A stretch of DNA of 64,000 bases, taken from positions 133,852 through 197,851 of the forward strand of contig NZ_NUGT01000077.1 of the NCBI RefSeq assembly GCF_002574545.1, in the 5' to 3' direction. The notes under the pieces were generated by a model that saw only the letters and a program-made list of their open reading frames with translations, was not told the DNA's origin and ran no database searches. The position numbers and the translations under genes were made by a program. This DNA comes from Bacillus sp. AFS055030. GTDB taxonomy: Bacteria > Bacillota > Bacilli > Bacillales > Bacillaceae_G. Below, piece after piece: positions 1 to 8,274 of this stretch; position 1 is the first letter of the stretch, and every line of letters begins with the position of its first letter.

Positions 1-2
1 CT

Positions 3-452
3 TTAAAGAGACCGAAAGAAGTAAAAGAAGATCTTTCAGACTTAGAGAAAAAGAGAGATTTGTCCGTCCTACAACAAATTGATTTTTTCATAAATTTATA
101 CTCCAACGGACATACTATCATTAGAAAATTTTTAAACTCAGTACAAATTTACAATTTAAATTATCATATTCATTTCGGTGTTGGAAATTCTGCTTTAACA
201 GGGATATCGATTGGGACAGCCTATAGTGCGATCGGAATTTTTGAAAACTTATTAAAGAAATTTACGATATTACATCATCCACCTACTATTGATATCACGC
301 CCAATTATTATACTTCCGTATTGGAAACTAGTGGTAAGATACGGTTTTCATTTTCGGTACGAAAGGCCGTCTTTGCGGGATTATTATTACTTAAAGCATA
401 TTTGAAAACTAGAAAAGAATTTAGAGCAACACATCCAATCGAAACTAATTAG
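3..452 (+). CDS. ytfI: DUF2953 family protein YtfI (5' end outside window)
   Basis: C-terminal 149 codons of a protein whose start lies left of the window; the frame is open to the edge (first residues LKRPKEVKEDL), so an internal TTG at 60 is not a real start. The part seen is a short lysine-rich linker followed by hydrophobic and beta-rich sequence (GVGNSALTGISIGTAYSAIG), ending in a basic tail. I identify it as YtfI, a DUF2953 protein of unknown function, mainly because it lies directly upstream of ytfJ and tpx as in B. subtilis, and because the sequence is compatible. Its stop is 11 bases before the ytfJ start, so the two are co-transcribed. The family is linked to sporulation by its neighbours only; no biochemical role is inferred. 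Confidence 0.7.
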   Translation, partial: LKRPKEVKEDLSDLEKKRDLSVLQQIDFFINLYSNGHTIIRKFLNSVQIYNLNYHIHFGVGNSALTGISIGTAYSAIGIFENLLKKFTILHHPPTIDITPNYYTSVLETSGKIRFSFSVRKAVFAGLLLLKAYLKTRKEFRATHPIETN

Positions 453-463
453 AGGTGATTACA

Positions 464-907
464 ATGAGTCAACATCCTATTGGAGACTTAATGCACGCGG
501 CAATGGAAAATTTATCAGCAATGATTAATGTAAATACAATAATTGGTGATCCAATTTCAACACCAGATGGAAGCCTAATCTTAACCGTATCAAAAGTAGG
601 AGTTGGCTTTGCAGCTGGTGGAAGCGAATTTCGAAATTACCATTTAGTAGATGGTGTTAAAGAAGCTGAAGTAAGAAGTCCACATCCATTTGGAGGAGGT
701 ACAGGTGGCGGTGCATCAATCACTCCAATTGCATTTTTAATCGTAGGGAAAGATGGTGTTAAACTACTTCACCTAGATCAAAATACACATTTAATTGAAA
801 AGTTAATGGATTTAACACCACAAGCTTTAGAAAAAGTAAAGAAATATATGAAGAAAAAAGATGATTCAGATCACCACGCTGAAGATTTTGAACCAGATTT
901 AGATTAA
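464..907 (+). CDS. ytfJ: GerW/YtfJ family spore protein
   Basis: A 147-residue protein of the YtfJ/GerW family, found in endospore formers and needed for normal spore germination in Bacillus. Visible family features are the N-terminal amphipathic stretch (HPIGDLMHAAMENLSAMINV), the central GVGFAAGGSEF motif, the glycine-rich HPFGGGTGGGASITPIAF segment and an acidic tail. I chose ATG at 464 because AGAGGTG (451-457) sits at the right spacing; an in-frame GTG at 455 lies inside that ribosome binding site. It follows ytfI by 11 bases, forming a two-gene operon upstream of tpx. The family is well conserved, so the assignment is firm; the molecular mechanism is not known. Confidence 0.9.
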   Translation: MSQHPIGDLMHAAMENLSAMINVNTIIGDPISTPDGSLILTVSKVGVGFAAGGSEFRNYHLVDGVKEAEVRSPHPFGGGTGGGASITPIAFLIVGKDGVKLLHLDQNTHLIEKLMDLTPQALEKVKKYMKKKDDSDHHAEDFEPDLD

Positions 908-930
908 ATATAAAATTTAAGTAAAGTTAA

Positions 931-959
931 TTGCATTCAAGGTTCCCTTCCAGTAAGAT
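931..959 (+). promoter_or_regulatory. sigma-A promoter of tpx
   Basis: TTGCAT (931-936), 17-bp spacer, TAAGAT (954-959), about 35 bases before the tpx start. It gives tpx its own transcript although it follows ytfJ closely. Confidence 0.6.
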
Positions 960-998
960 AAATGTTGTGAACATTTTGTAATTTTGGGAGGAAATATC

Positions 999-1499
999 AT
1001 GGCAACTGTAACATTTAAAAACAATCCAGTAACTCTTATTGGACAAGAAGTAAAAGTAGGAGATAAAGCTCCAAGCTTTACTGTATTAGCAAACGATTTA
1101 AGCCCTGTAACTTTAGAGGCTTCAGCTGGTAAAGTACGCTTAATTAGCGCAGTACCTTCTGTAGATACTGGAATTTGTGATGCACAAACTCGTCGTTTTA
1201 ACGAAGAATTATCAAACGTAGAAAACGTTGAAGTATTAACAATTTCTATGGACTTACCATTCGCACAAAAAAGATGGTGTGCTGCAAGTGGTTTAGAAAA
1301 TGTACATACTTACTCAGATCACCGTGATGCATCTTTTGGTGAAGCATTTGGTGTTTTAATGCAAGAATTACGTTTATTAGCACGTGCGGTATTCGTAGTA
1401 GATTCAAATGACGTTGTTACTTACGTTGAGTATGTAGCTGAAGGTACAACTCATCCAAACTATGAAGCAGCAATCGAAGCTGTAAAAGCTGCTAAATAA
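999..1499 (+). CDS. tpx: thiol peroxidase Tpx
   Basis: Cytosolic 2-Cys peroxiredoxin of the Tpx family, 166 residues, which reduces hydroperoxides using thioredoxin. The peroxidatic cysteine is Cys60 in the [14 protein letters not shown] motif and the resolving cysteine is Cys94 in RWCAASGL; both are intact. The N-terminus ([15 protein letters not shown]) is typical. ATG at 999 is chosen over an in-frame TTG at 984 because GGGAGG (986-991) is the ribosome binding site. The gene has its own promoter and is closed by a hairpin terminator, so it is monocistronic, as usual for this stress gene. Confidence 0.97.
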   Translation: MATVTFKNNPVTLIGQEVKVGDKAPSFTVLANDLSPVTLEASAGKVRLISAVPSVDTGICDAQTRRFNEELSNVENVEVLTISMDLPFAQKRWCAASGLENVHTYSDHRDASFGEAFGVLMQELRLLARAVFVVDSNDVVTYVEYVAEGTTHPNYEAAIEAVKAAK

Positions 1500-1529
1500 T
1501 ATAAAAAACACTCTATCAAGAGGTAAAGG

Positions 1530-1558
1530 CTGTCGAGTAGAATCTCGGCAGTTTTTTT
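1530..1558 (+). terminator. Rho-independent terminator after tpx
   Basis: Stem CTGTCGAG (1530-1537) pairs with CTCGGCAG (1544-1551) with one G-U pair and a 6-nt loop, followed by seven T. Confidence 0.8.
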
Positions 1559-1658
1559 GTATTAAAAAAGGCATTCATAAATATTGAATGCCTAAAGCCT
1601 GGAACGCCCGTTTTCTTCATGACTTTACTAAGTTATGGTGCTCATTACTTAGTCAAAA

Positions 1659-2465
1659 TTATTTACCTAGAGACATTGATTTCTCAGTACAACGTTCCAT
1701 AGCTGAAATAATAGATGAGCGGAAGCCTTGTTTTTCTAATTCGGCAATTGCTTCTATTGTTGCACCACCTGGTGTGCAAACTTGGTCCTTTAATTCGCCA
1801 GGATGTAATTCAGTCTCAAGTACCATCTTTGCTGCACCTAAAACTGCCTGGGCAGCTAACTTATATGCTTGGTCACGCTTTATACCTTGTAATACAGCTC
1901 CGTCTGCTAAAGCTTCAATCATTAAGTAAACATAAGCTGGAGAAGAACCACTTATTGCGGGAATCGCATCCATTAATTTTTCACTTACTAATTCGCATTT
2001 CCCGAAGCTATTGAAGATTTCCATTACTTCAGCTAACTCATCATCGGTAACTAATTGATTATGACAAAGTGCACTCATGCCTTCTCTAACTAGCGAAGGA
2101 GTATTTGGCATCGTTCGAATGATTTTTACCTCTTTACCGAATGATTTTTCGACACCTTCTAAAGTAATTCCAGCGGCAATCGTAATGATGACAGTATTAA
2201 TTGAAACAAATTCTTTAATTTCTTCAATGATAGTTGGATATAGATCAGGTTTAACTGCTAGAAACAAATAATCAACCTGTTTTGCTAAATCGATATTACT
2301 ATTTAATGTTTGAACTTGATATAAATCCTTCACTTTTACAAGTGTTTCATTAGACCTTGCACTGACAAAAATTTGATGCTTTTCAATTACCTTCGAATCA
2401 ATTAAGCCACCAATCATAGCTTGGGCCATTTTACCGCAACCAATAAAACCAATCTTTTTATTCAT
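1659..2465 (-). CDS. proC: pyrroline-5-carboxylate reductase
   Basis: A 268-residue NADPH-dependent reductase that makes proline from pyrroline-5-carboxylate, the last step of proline synthesis. The N-terminal Rossmann motif is GFIGCGKMAQAMIGG (residues 6-20), the central TIAAGIT and RTMPNTP motifs are present, and the C-terminal dimer/substrate domain carries SGSSPAYVYL and CTPGGATIEA. Start is ATG at 2463-2465; the longer open frame upstream has no family sequence. It stands alone on the minus strand between two plus-strand genes. Bacillus genomes often carry several proC-like paralogues (proI, proG, proH, comER); this one has all catalytic motifs, but which paralogue it is cannot be decided here. 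Confidence 0.93.
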   Translation of the reverse strand: MNKKIGFIGCGKMAQAMIGGLIDSKVIEKHQIFVSARSNETLVKVKDLYQVQTLNSNIDLAKQVDYLFLAVKPDLYPTIIEEIKEFVSINTVIITIAAGITLEGVEKSFGKEVKIIRTMPNTPSLVREGMSALCHNQLVTDDELAEVMEIFNSFGKCELVSEKLMDAIPAISGSSPAYVYLMIEALADGAVLQGIKRDQAYKLAAQAVLGAAKMVLETELHPGELKDQVCTPGGATIEAIAELEKQGFRSSIISAMERCTEKSMSLGK

Positions 2466-2628
2466 TCGTTCACATCCATTATATATAATAAATTGAATTA
2501 TACAGGAGGAGCTAATGATTACCAAATAATACACTATTAAAAAAATTAATTAATGGATATCCATAAGAGGATATTTTTTTGTAAAATAGAATTTGTAAAG
2601 AAAAACGACTCTTTGTTTTGGGGGTATT

Positions 2629-3669
2629 ATGAAAGAATTTTTAAAAGAATCAAATCATAAAACGACAATTGAGATTATTCAACAACTTATTAAAACATAT
2701 GGTGGAACTTCATTAACACATTTAGGATTACTTGGAGATAAAAAAGTATTTCTATCAGAAGATCAAAAGTCTGCATTTGTTTACCGTAAACAAGGTAATA
2801 AATTAGTTGTTCTATGTGAACCAATTGGTGAGATTTCTTTTGAAAAAATAAAGGAGTTTGAAAATTATTCAAGGGCTATAAAATGTATTCCGTGCTTTTA
2901 TCAAATAGATGAAAACTCAAAAATGTTTTATGAAAAAGCTGGCTATCGGTTGTTAAAATTAGGTGAAGAAGCAATAGTTGAACTAGAATATTTCGAAATT
3001 GCAGGTAAAAAAGGCGCAAAACTAAGGACAAAAAGGAACAAATTCATTCGACAGGGATATCAATTTGAAGTATCAATGCCTGGCCATTCTACTGATCTAC
3101 TTCAAGAACTAAAAGGAGTTTCGGACGTATGGTTAAATGGGAGAGAAGAGTTATCTTTTTCAGTTGGTTCTTTCCATTATGATTATGTTTCAAATTTTCC
3201 GATAGGAATTTTAAAAGATAAAAATGGTCAAGTTATTGCTTTTGCGACATTACCGATTCAAGGAGAAAATATAACAATCGATTTAATGAGATATTTAAAA
3301 GAATTACCATATGGAACAATGGATATGCTTTTTGTTTCGATTATGTTTTGGGCAAAAGAAAATGGATTTAAAAATTGCAGTCTTGGAATGGCACCTTTAG
3401 CAAATGTTGGCCAAGAATCAAAATCATCAATCATCGAAAAATCTGCAAAGCTGATCTTTAAATATGGTAACTCAATCTATAACTTTAAAGGATTATTAAC
3501 ATTTAAAAGCAAATTTGCAAATAAATGGGAATCAAAATACTTAGCATACAAACCATATACACTACTATCGGTTATCACGAGCATATATCGCTTAGTACAT
3601 GGAACAAAATCTTTGAACTACATAACACGGTTTAAGAAGCCAATCGAAAAGAAAATGAAAATAAGTTAA
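2629..3669 (+). CDS. stand-alone DUF2156 / MprF-type C-terminal domain protein
   Basis: A 346-residue soluble protein resembling the C-terminal (catalytic, GNAT-fold) half of phosphatidylglycerol lysyltransferase MprF, without the N-terminal flippase membrane domain. Supporting features are the GTSLTHLGLLGDKKVFLSED opening, the LCEPIG segment, RTKRNKFIRQGYQFEV, and the late SLGMAPLANVG and YNFKGLLTFKSKF motifs characteristic of this domain. No signal peptide or membrane segment is visible. ATG at 2629 follows a GGGGGTATT site. It is monocistronic, flanked by proC in the opposite orientation and by a terminator. It may transfer an aminoacyl group to a lipid or other acceptor; that is inference from fold family only. 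Confidence 0.8.
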   Translation: MKEFLKESNHKTTIEIIQQLIKTYGGTSLTHLGLLGDKKVFLSEDQKSAFVYRKQGNKLVVLCEPIGEISFEKIKEFENYSRAIKCIPCFYQIDENSKMFYEKAGYRLLKLGEEAIVELEYFEIAGKKGAKLRTKRNKFIRQGYQFEVSMPGHSTDLLQELKGVSDVWLNGREELSFSVGSFHYDYVSNFPIGILKDKNGQVIAFATLPIQGENITIDLMRYLKELPYGTMDMLFVSIMFWAKENGFKNCSLGMAPLANVGQESKSSIIEKSAKLIFKYGNSIYNFKGLLTFKSKFANKWESKYLAYKPYTLLSVITSIYRLVHGTKSLNYITRFKKPIEKKMKIS

Positions 3670-3724
3670 ACAGGCTACTTTAATAAAAAATCTATATATA
3701 TCATTACTTTTTTCAAGAGTACGA

Positions 3725-3762
3725 AAATAAGGACCTTACTAATAGAGGTCTTTATTTTTTTA
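3725..3762 (+). terminator. Rho-independent terminator
   Basis: AAATAAGGACCT (3725-3736) pairs with AGGTCTTTATTT (3746-3757) across a 9-nt loop; T-rich tract follows. It closes the DUF2156 gene. The rest of the gap 3670-3976 is A+T-rich and holds only the ytxK promoter. Confidence 0.8.
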
Positions 3763-3905
3763 TATACTGATCAATAAAAACTACATAAAAAATTCAAAAT
3801 GTATTAATTAAAAGTAAATACTCTTCAATTAAAATTAAATTAACAGTACTGGATTAAAATGAATGAAAAAAACCAAATACTTTCTAATAGAAGAATTTAT
3901 TAAAG

Positions 3906-3934
3906 TGGACACGTTTAAGAGCCATACGTATAAT
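3906..3934 (+). promoter_or_regulatory. sigma-A promoter of ytxK
   Basis: TGGACA (3906-3911), 17-bp spacer, TATAAT (3929-3934), about 40 bases before the ytxK start. Confidence 0.65.
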
Positions 3935-3976
3935 GAAAAACAATGACTGTTCTATTATGAAAGTGAGGAAGGAAAA

Positions 3977-4969
3977 ATGGTAAAAGAGAATTCAGTGGAA
4001 TTTTTATTTAAATACATAGATGAATCGACAGAATGTTTAAAAGATAATTTAGAAATTTCTTATTTAGAGGCATTAATTGAAACAGGTGAAAATTTCTTTG
4101 AAGGGGAAGTAATGCAAGAAGAAATTACTGGTTCACAAAAAGAAAAGCTTATGAATACAATTCAACAATTCACAGCCGTTTCAAAAGATAATGAGAGTAT
4201 TCGTAGAGCATTTCAATTAGCGATATTAAAAGGTATGAAGCAAGGGGTACAAACAAACCATGAAATGACGCCAGATGGTATTGCTTTTATTATTACTTAT
4301 TTAGTTGGAAAGTTGACTGAAGGTAAACAAAATTTAACGATTTTAGATCCAGCGATTGGTACAGGAAATCTTTTATTAACAATTTTAAATTCTACAAAGG
4401 ATAAATTTGCTGCTTCTGTTGGAATAGATGTAGACGACGTTCTTGTTAGAATTGCATTCGTTATTGGCAACTTATTAGGACATGAAATAGAACTATTTAA
4501 TCAAGATAGTTTAGCGCCTTTATTTGTTGATCCGGTTGATCTTGTCGTTTGTGACTTACCCATTGGGTATTATCCAAACGCTGATCGTGCAAAAGAATAT
4601 AATTTAAAAGCAAAAGAAGGCATGTCTTATGCTCATCATTTATTTATTGAGCAAAGTATGAACTACTTAAAATCTGGTGGATTTTTCATCTCATTAGTGC
4701 CAAATCACTTATTTACTTCAGAGCAATCTGCGCAATTACAAAGCTATATTAATGAAACAGGTGTTATTCAAGGATTGATACAGTTGCCAGTATCTGCCTT
4801 TAAGGACGAAAGACATCAAAAAAGTATATTAATTATCCGCAAAAATGCAGAAAATATGAAGAAGCCAAAACAGGCTTTATTAGTTGATTTCCCTAAGTTA
4901 TCGAATATGAAGGCAGTTGAAGATATTATGCTTCAAATGAATGAATGGTTTAAAGAAAATTTACAATAA
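3977..4969 (+). CDS. ytxK: YtxK, class I SAM-dependent (N6-adenine type) methyltransferase
   Basis: A 330-residue protein with the fold of N6-adenine DNA methyltransferases: AdoMet motif I is DPAIGTGN (residues 124-131) and the position of the catalytic NPPY motif is filled by DLPIGYYP (193-200), so the classical Asn-Pro-Pro-Tyr is degenerate. No target-recognition domain or restriction partner is near. The N-terminal 95 residues are helical. It lies just upstream of ackA, as in B. subtilis, so I name it ytxK by motif plus synteny. Start ATG 3977 has GAGGAAGG before it. Its substrate is unknown; a housekeeping role rather than restriction-modification is the better guess. Confidence 0.88.
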   Translation: MVKENSVEFLFKYIDESTECLKDNLEISYLEALIETGENFFEGEVMQEEITGSQKEKLMNTIQQFTAVSKDNESIRRAFQLAILKGMKQGVQTNHEMTPDGIAFIITYLVGKLTEGKQNLTILDPAIGTGNLLLTILNSTKDKFAASVGIDVDDVLVRIAFVIGNLLGHEIELFNQDSLAPLFVDPVDLVVCDLPIGYYPNADRAKEYNLKAKEGMSYAHHLFIEQSMNYLKSGGFFISLVPNHLFTSEQSAQLQSYINETGVIQGLIQLPVSAFKDERHQKSILIIRKNAENMKKPKQALLVDFPKLSNMKAVEDIMLQMNEWFKENLQ

Positions 4970-4998
4970 TTGAACTTTTAAACACGTAAACTAATTTG

Positions 4999-5007
4999 TG
5001 TTATAAT
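4999..5007 (+). promoter_or_regulatory. extended -10 promoter of ackA
   Basis: TGT-TATAAT (4999-5007) about 52 bases before the ackA start, with only a weak -35 (TTAAAC around 4978). A separate ackA promoter beside read-through from ytxK is likely. Confidence 0.5.
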
Positions 5008-5059
5008 AATTTCAGCTTAAAAAATATAACAGTTTCATGTTTAAAGGAGATGTAAAAAC

Positions 5060-6250
5060 ATGGCAAACATTCTTGCTATTAATGCAGGTTCATCGTCATT
5101 AAAATTTCAATTAATTGAAATGCCTAGCGAAAAAGTACTTACAATTGGTTTAGTAGAACGTATCGGTTTAAAGGATAGCGTTTTTGTAATTTCAGTAAAC
5201 GGTGAAAAAATTAAAGAAGTAACTGATATTGCTGATCATTCTGTTGCAGTAAAAATGCTTCTTGAAAAGCTAACAGGTTTAGGAATTATTTCTTCATTCG
5301 ATGAAATTCATGGTGTTGGACATCGTGTAGTTCACGGTGGAGAATTATTCACAGATTCTGCTTTAATCACTGAAGAAGTTGAACAACAAATTGATCAACT
5401 TTCAGATTTAGCTCCACTTCATAACCCAGCTAACTTAGTTGGTATTCGTGCATTTAAAGAATTATTACCAAATGTTCCTGCAGTAGCTGTATTTGATACT
5501 GCATTCCATCAAACAATGCCTGAAGAATCTTACTTATATAGCTTACCTTATGAGTACTATAAACAATTTGGTATTCGTAAATATGGATTCCACGGTACAT
5601 CACATAAGTATGTAACAGAAAGAGCTGCTGAATTAATTGGTAAGCCACTTGAAGAATTAAGACTTATTTCATGTCACTTAGGAAATGGTGCAAGTATTGC
5701 TGCAGTTGATGGAGGAAAATCAATTGATACTTCAATGGGATTCACTCCGCTTGCTGGTGTAACAATGGGAACTCGTTCAGGTAACTTAGACCCTGCTTTA
5801 ATACCATTTATTATGGAAAAAACAGGTAAAACAGCTGAGGAAGTACTTGATGTTTTAAATAAACAAAGTGGTATGCTTGGAATCTCTGGATTCTCAAGTG
5901 ACTTACGCGACATTGAGACTGCAGCTGAAGAAGGTAATAAACGTGCGAAGATTGCTCAAAGTGTATTCGTAAACCGTATCCACAAATATTTAGGTTCATA
6001 CGCTGCTCGTATGAAAGGCGTAGATGCAATCATTTTCACTGCAGGTATTGGTGAAAATGGACCTGAAATTCGTCAAGCCGTTCTTGAAGGTCTTGAATTT
6101 ATGGGTGTGTATTTTGACCCAAGTAAAAATAACTTTAGAGGAAAAGAAGCTTTCATTAGCTTCGATCATTCTCCAGTTAAAGTAATCGTAATTCCTACAA
6201 ATGAAGAAGTTGTAATCGCAAGAGATGTAGTACGAGTTGGAATGAAATAA
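5060..6250 (+). CDS. ackA: acetate kinase
   Basis: A 396-residue acetate kinase, which makes ATP and acetate from acetyl phosphate in the overflow pathway with phosphotransacetylase. Family motifs are all present: [10 protein letters not shown] at the N-terminus, [42 protein letters not shown] and FTAGIGENG. The length matches the family. ATG 5060 follows AAAGGAG at good spacing. It is downstream of ytxK with an own extended -10 promoter and ends in a long nested terminator. No clear catabolite-responsive element was seen in front of it. Confidence 0.98.
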   Translation: MANILAINAGSSSLKFQLIEMPSEKVLTIGLVERIGLKDSVFVISVNGEKIKEVTDIADHSVAVKMLLEKLTGLGIISSFDEIHGVGHRVVHGGELFTDSALITEEVEQQIDQLSDLAPLHNPANLVGIRAFKELLPNVPAVAVFDTAFHQTMPEESYLYSLPYEYYKQFGIRKYGFHGTSHKYVTERAAELIGKPLEELRLISCHLGNGASIAAVDGGKSIDTSMGFTPLAGVTMGTRSGNLDPALIPFIMEKTGKTAEEVLDVLNKQSGMLGISGFSSDLRDIETAAEEGNKRAKIAQSVFVNRIHKYLGSYAARMKGVDAIIFTAGIGENGPEIRQAVLEGLEFMGVYFDPSKNNFRGKEAFISFDHSPVKVIVIPTNEEVVIARDVVRVGMK

Positions 6251-6266
6251 TCCGTTAGTAAACATA

Positions 6267-6339
6267 AACGTAGAGCATACAAAAATAGATGACCTCATAT
6301 TCTTAAAATGAGATCACTTTTTGGCTCTACGTTTTTTTA
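6267..6339 (+). terminator. long nested terminator after ackA
   Basis: Outer stem AACGTAGAGC (6267-6276) with GCTCTACGTT (6324-6333); inner stem TGACCTCAT (6290-6298) with ATGAGATCA around 6308-6316. Seven T follow. Confidence 0.8.
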
Positions 6340-6355
6340 TATTTGAGGTGATAGT

Positions 6356-7207
6356 ATGGATCAAATGAAAGAATATAATCTATGGCTTGAACTAAACGAT
6401 TTGATTGAAAAGAAACATCAACAGCAAAATTTAAATAAAATTGAACTGATGTATCAAAATGCTTCTAATTTTCTCCTCAAAAAAATACCTCAGGGCTATT
6501 CGAAAACTTTAAATGAATTTTTTTCAACTGCTTTTTTCCACACTCAATCTTTAATACAAACAACAAAACAGTTTCAAGATAAGAAATTAGATATTCTAAA
6601 TCGAGCACAAATATTAAGAAGAGATATTAGGACCATAAGCGATTTAAGAAAGTTACCATTAAGACAATTAAATTTCTTAGCTGAACAAGAAATATCGAAA
6701 GCATTAATTGTCTCAAGTGTTCAAGGTGGAATAAGTGGATCTAGTTCAAAGCTTGCTTTATTTGGAGATTTACCGGCTTTGTTATTTATTAATCTTAAAA
6801 CTGTACAAGAAATAGCCCTTTGTTATGGATATGATGTAAGTATTCCAAAAGAGATGGAGTGTAGCTTAAAAGTGTTACAAGGTGCAATTCTCCCTTCTAC
6901 CGAAAAATATGTTGTTTGGAGTAATTTAATGGACGATATTTTAAAGCATGAGGATTCAGACGTATTTGCAACTTGGGAAAATGAATTTAAGGGAGAAGGG
7001 GTTTATTACGCAGTCATCTTACAAATGTGCAAGTTATTAATGATTCATTCATTACGAAATAAAGTACTTGGTGGCATTCCTTTATTAGGCGTTACTGTTG
7101 GCTCAAAATGGAATGAATCTTTTACAAAAAACGTATTAGATTATACGAAGAAATTTTATCAATATCGTATATTATCAGAACGGGTAAACTATGAGCCAGC
7201 AGATTAA
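6356..7207 (+). CDS. EcsC family protein
   Basis: A 283-residue protein that I place in the EcsC family (conserved but uncharacterised; the founder is the third gene of the B. subtilis ecs ABC-transporter operon). The hallmark region is the glycine/serine-rich SVQGGISGSSSKLALFGDLP followed by the INLKTVQEIALCYGYDV helix, and the C-terminal GGIPLLGVTVGSKWN segment. The N-terminal 100 residues are helical and basic. There is no signal peptide. No ecsA or ecsB partner lies nearby. ATG 6356 follows GAGGTGATAGT. It sits directly downstream of the ackA terminator and has no obvious promoter in the 22-base gap, so it may depend on read-through. Function unknown. Confidence 0.75.
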   Translation: MDQMKEYNLWLELNDLIEKKHQQQNLNKIELMYQNASNFLLKKIPQGYSKTLNEFFSTAFFHTQSLIQTTKQFQDKKLDILNRAQILRRDIRTISDLRKLPLRQLNFLAEQEISKALIVSSVQGGISGSSSKLALFGDLPALLFINLKTVQEIALCYGYDVSIPKEMECSLKVLQGAILPSTEKYVVWSNLMDDILKHEDSDVFATWENEFKGEGVYYAVILQMCKLLMIHSLRNKVLGGIPLLGVTVGSKWNESFTKNVLDYTKKFYQYRILSERVNYEPAD

Positions 7208-7350
7208 TAAATCAAATTAGAGAAGATAATAATTTTTTGTGTTAGCTTTATTAGAGTATAGCTTGGTCAATATACGTAGTTCCTTGAATAGCGGTTTGGT
7301 TGTAAACGAGTATATGGTATGCTAAAAGAAAACCATTCAAGGAGAGAATT

Positions 7351-7539
7351 ATGAAGCCAACATCAAGTTTTCAACTGGAACAATCCATTGGAAAGTTACG
7401 AAAAGTGGTTGACCAACTAAACAAGCAAATTAAAGAAGCATCTTCCGAAAAAGTTGCAAATGAAACGATCCGACTAAAAGAGGAACTAAAAATAATCGGA
7501 GAGACTCTTCTACAAATTCAAAAGCGCGAAAATGAATAA
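7351..7539 (+). CDS. small coiled-coil protein, unknown
   Basis: A 62-residue, charged, Lys/Glu-rich protein predicted as one long amphipathic helix with heptad-like hydrophobics (SIGKLRKVVDQLNKQIKEA). AAGGAGAG lies 4 bases before ATG 7351, and a terminator follows at 7561-7591, so translation is believable. I do not recognise a family. No transmembrane segment, cysteine or metal motif. It converges on the minus-strand gene ending at 7591. Confidence 0.6.
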   Translation: MKPTSSFQLEQSIGKLRKVVDQLNKQIKEASSEKVANETIRLKEELKIIGETLLQIQKRENE

Positions 7540-7560
7540 ACATAACAATAGTGGTAATGG

Positions 7561-7591
7561 AAAAAGCTAACAAATTTATTGTTAGCTTTTT
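7561..7591. terminator. bidirectional terminator
   Basis: Perfect 13-bp stem: positions 7561-7573 (AAAAAGCTAACAA) with 7579-7591 (TTGTTAGCTTTTT), 5-nt loop. A and T runs on both sides let it serve both converging small genes. Confidence 0.85.
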
Positions 7592-7914
7592 TAGCCGTGT
7601 ATTTTTGTATCATTGGAAATTTGTTGATTACTTCTAAACCAAATCCAAAGATCGTTAATAATTGATGCCAAATCTGCAATTTCAGAATTTAATTTACAGC
7701 TCAATACAAAGTCAGACTCATGATTTAATTGCTCTTGTTTATGGTTAATCGAAAACTCTAATCGCTTAATTTGATCAGGTATACTACCACGTATATATTC
7801 CCATTCTGTTAGAATCATTTGTTGCTGATCGTGAGAGTAATCTTCCCAATCCAACTTAAGGCTTGGTAGAAAAATACCTAATCGTTCATCGTATGAAAAA
7901 TAATCTTGTAACAT
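7591..7914 (-). CDS. hypothetical protein, 107 aa
   Basis: A 107-residue acidic, helix-rich protein with a tryptophan-containing C-terminus (NDLWIWFRSNQQ) and a charged coiled-coil-like middle (QIKRLEFSINHKQEQLNHESD). ATG at 7912-7914 has AGGTGGAG upstream on the minus strand, a strong ribosome binding site, and the gene ends in the shared terminator. No family recognised; no membrane segment or signal peptide. Confidence 0.65.
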   Translation of the reverse strand: MLQDYFSYDERLGIFLPSLKLDWEDYSHDQQQMILTEWEYIRGSIPDQIKRLEFSINHKQEQLNHESDFVLSCKLNSEIADLASIINDLWIWFRSNQQISNDTKIHG

Positions 7915-8274
7915 TTTTACTCCACCTCTTCACTATATTATACATTGAAAAATTATGTGAAACATATTGATTTTTAAATTTCTAGATTTGTGATAAAGAA
8001 TTGTCTGTAAATAGTTTAAAATCTAAAAATAAAAATTATTAAAATAAAAGGAAAATAATTCATAATAATAGAAAACATAGATATCTTTTAATAAAATAAT
8101 CTTACTAAATTAAAGATAGTTGTATAAGAAAATGGCAAAATTTTTAATGAATTGACTTTTATGGATAAATAACATATTTAAAAAGGTTATTAAAAATACA
8201 TACAATTGATTGATTTATCTAGATGATTTTCACGAATATATAAAATTATTTTTAGACTTGAAAGGAAGAGTTTT
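7915..8274. other. A+T-rich intergenic region with one possible promoter
   Basis: Between two divergently transcribed genes. On the plus strand TTGACT (8152-8157), 17-bp spacer and TATTTA (8175-8180) could drive the SDR gene, leaving a leader of about 88 nt. No hairpin, repeat or short gene is convincing in the rest. Confidence 0.4.

Noticed and set aside
4541..4600. YtxK as part of a restriction-modification system
   Set aside because: The NPPY position is degenerate, no target-recognition or restriction gene is near, and the gene is a fixed neighbour of ackA.
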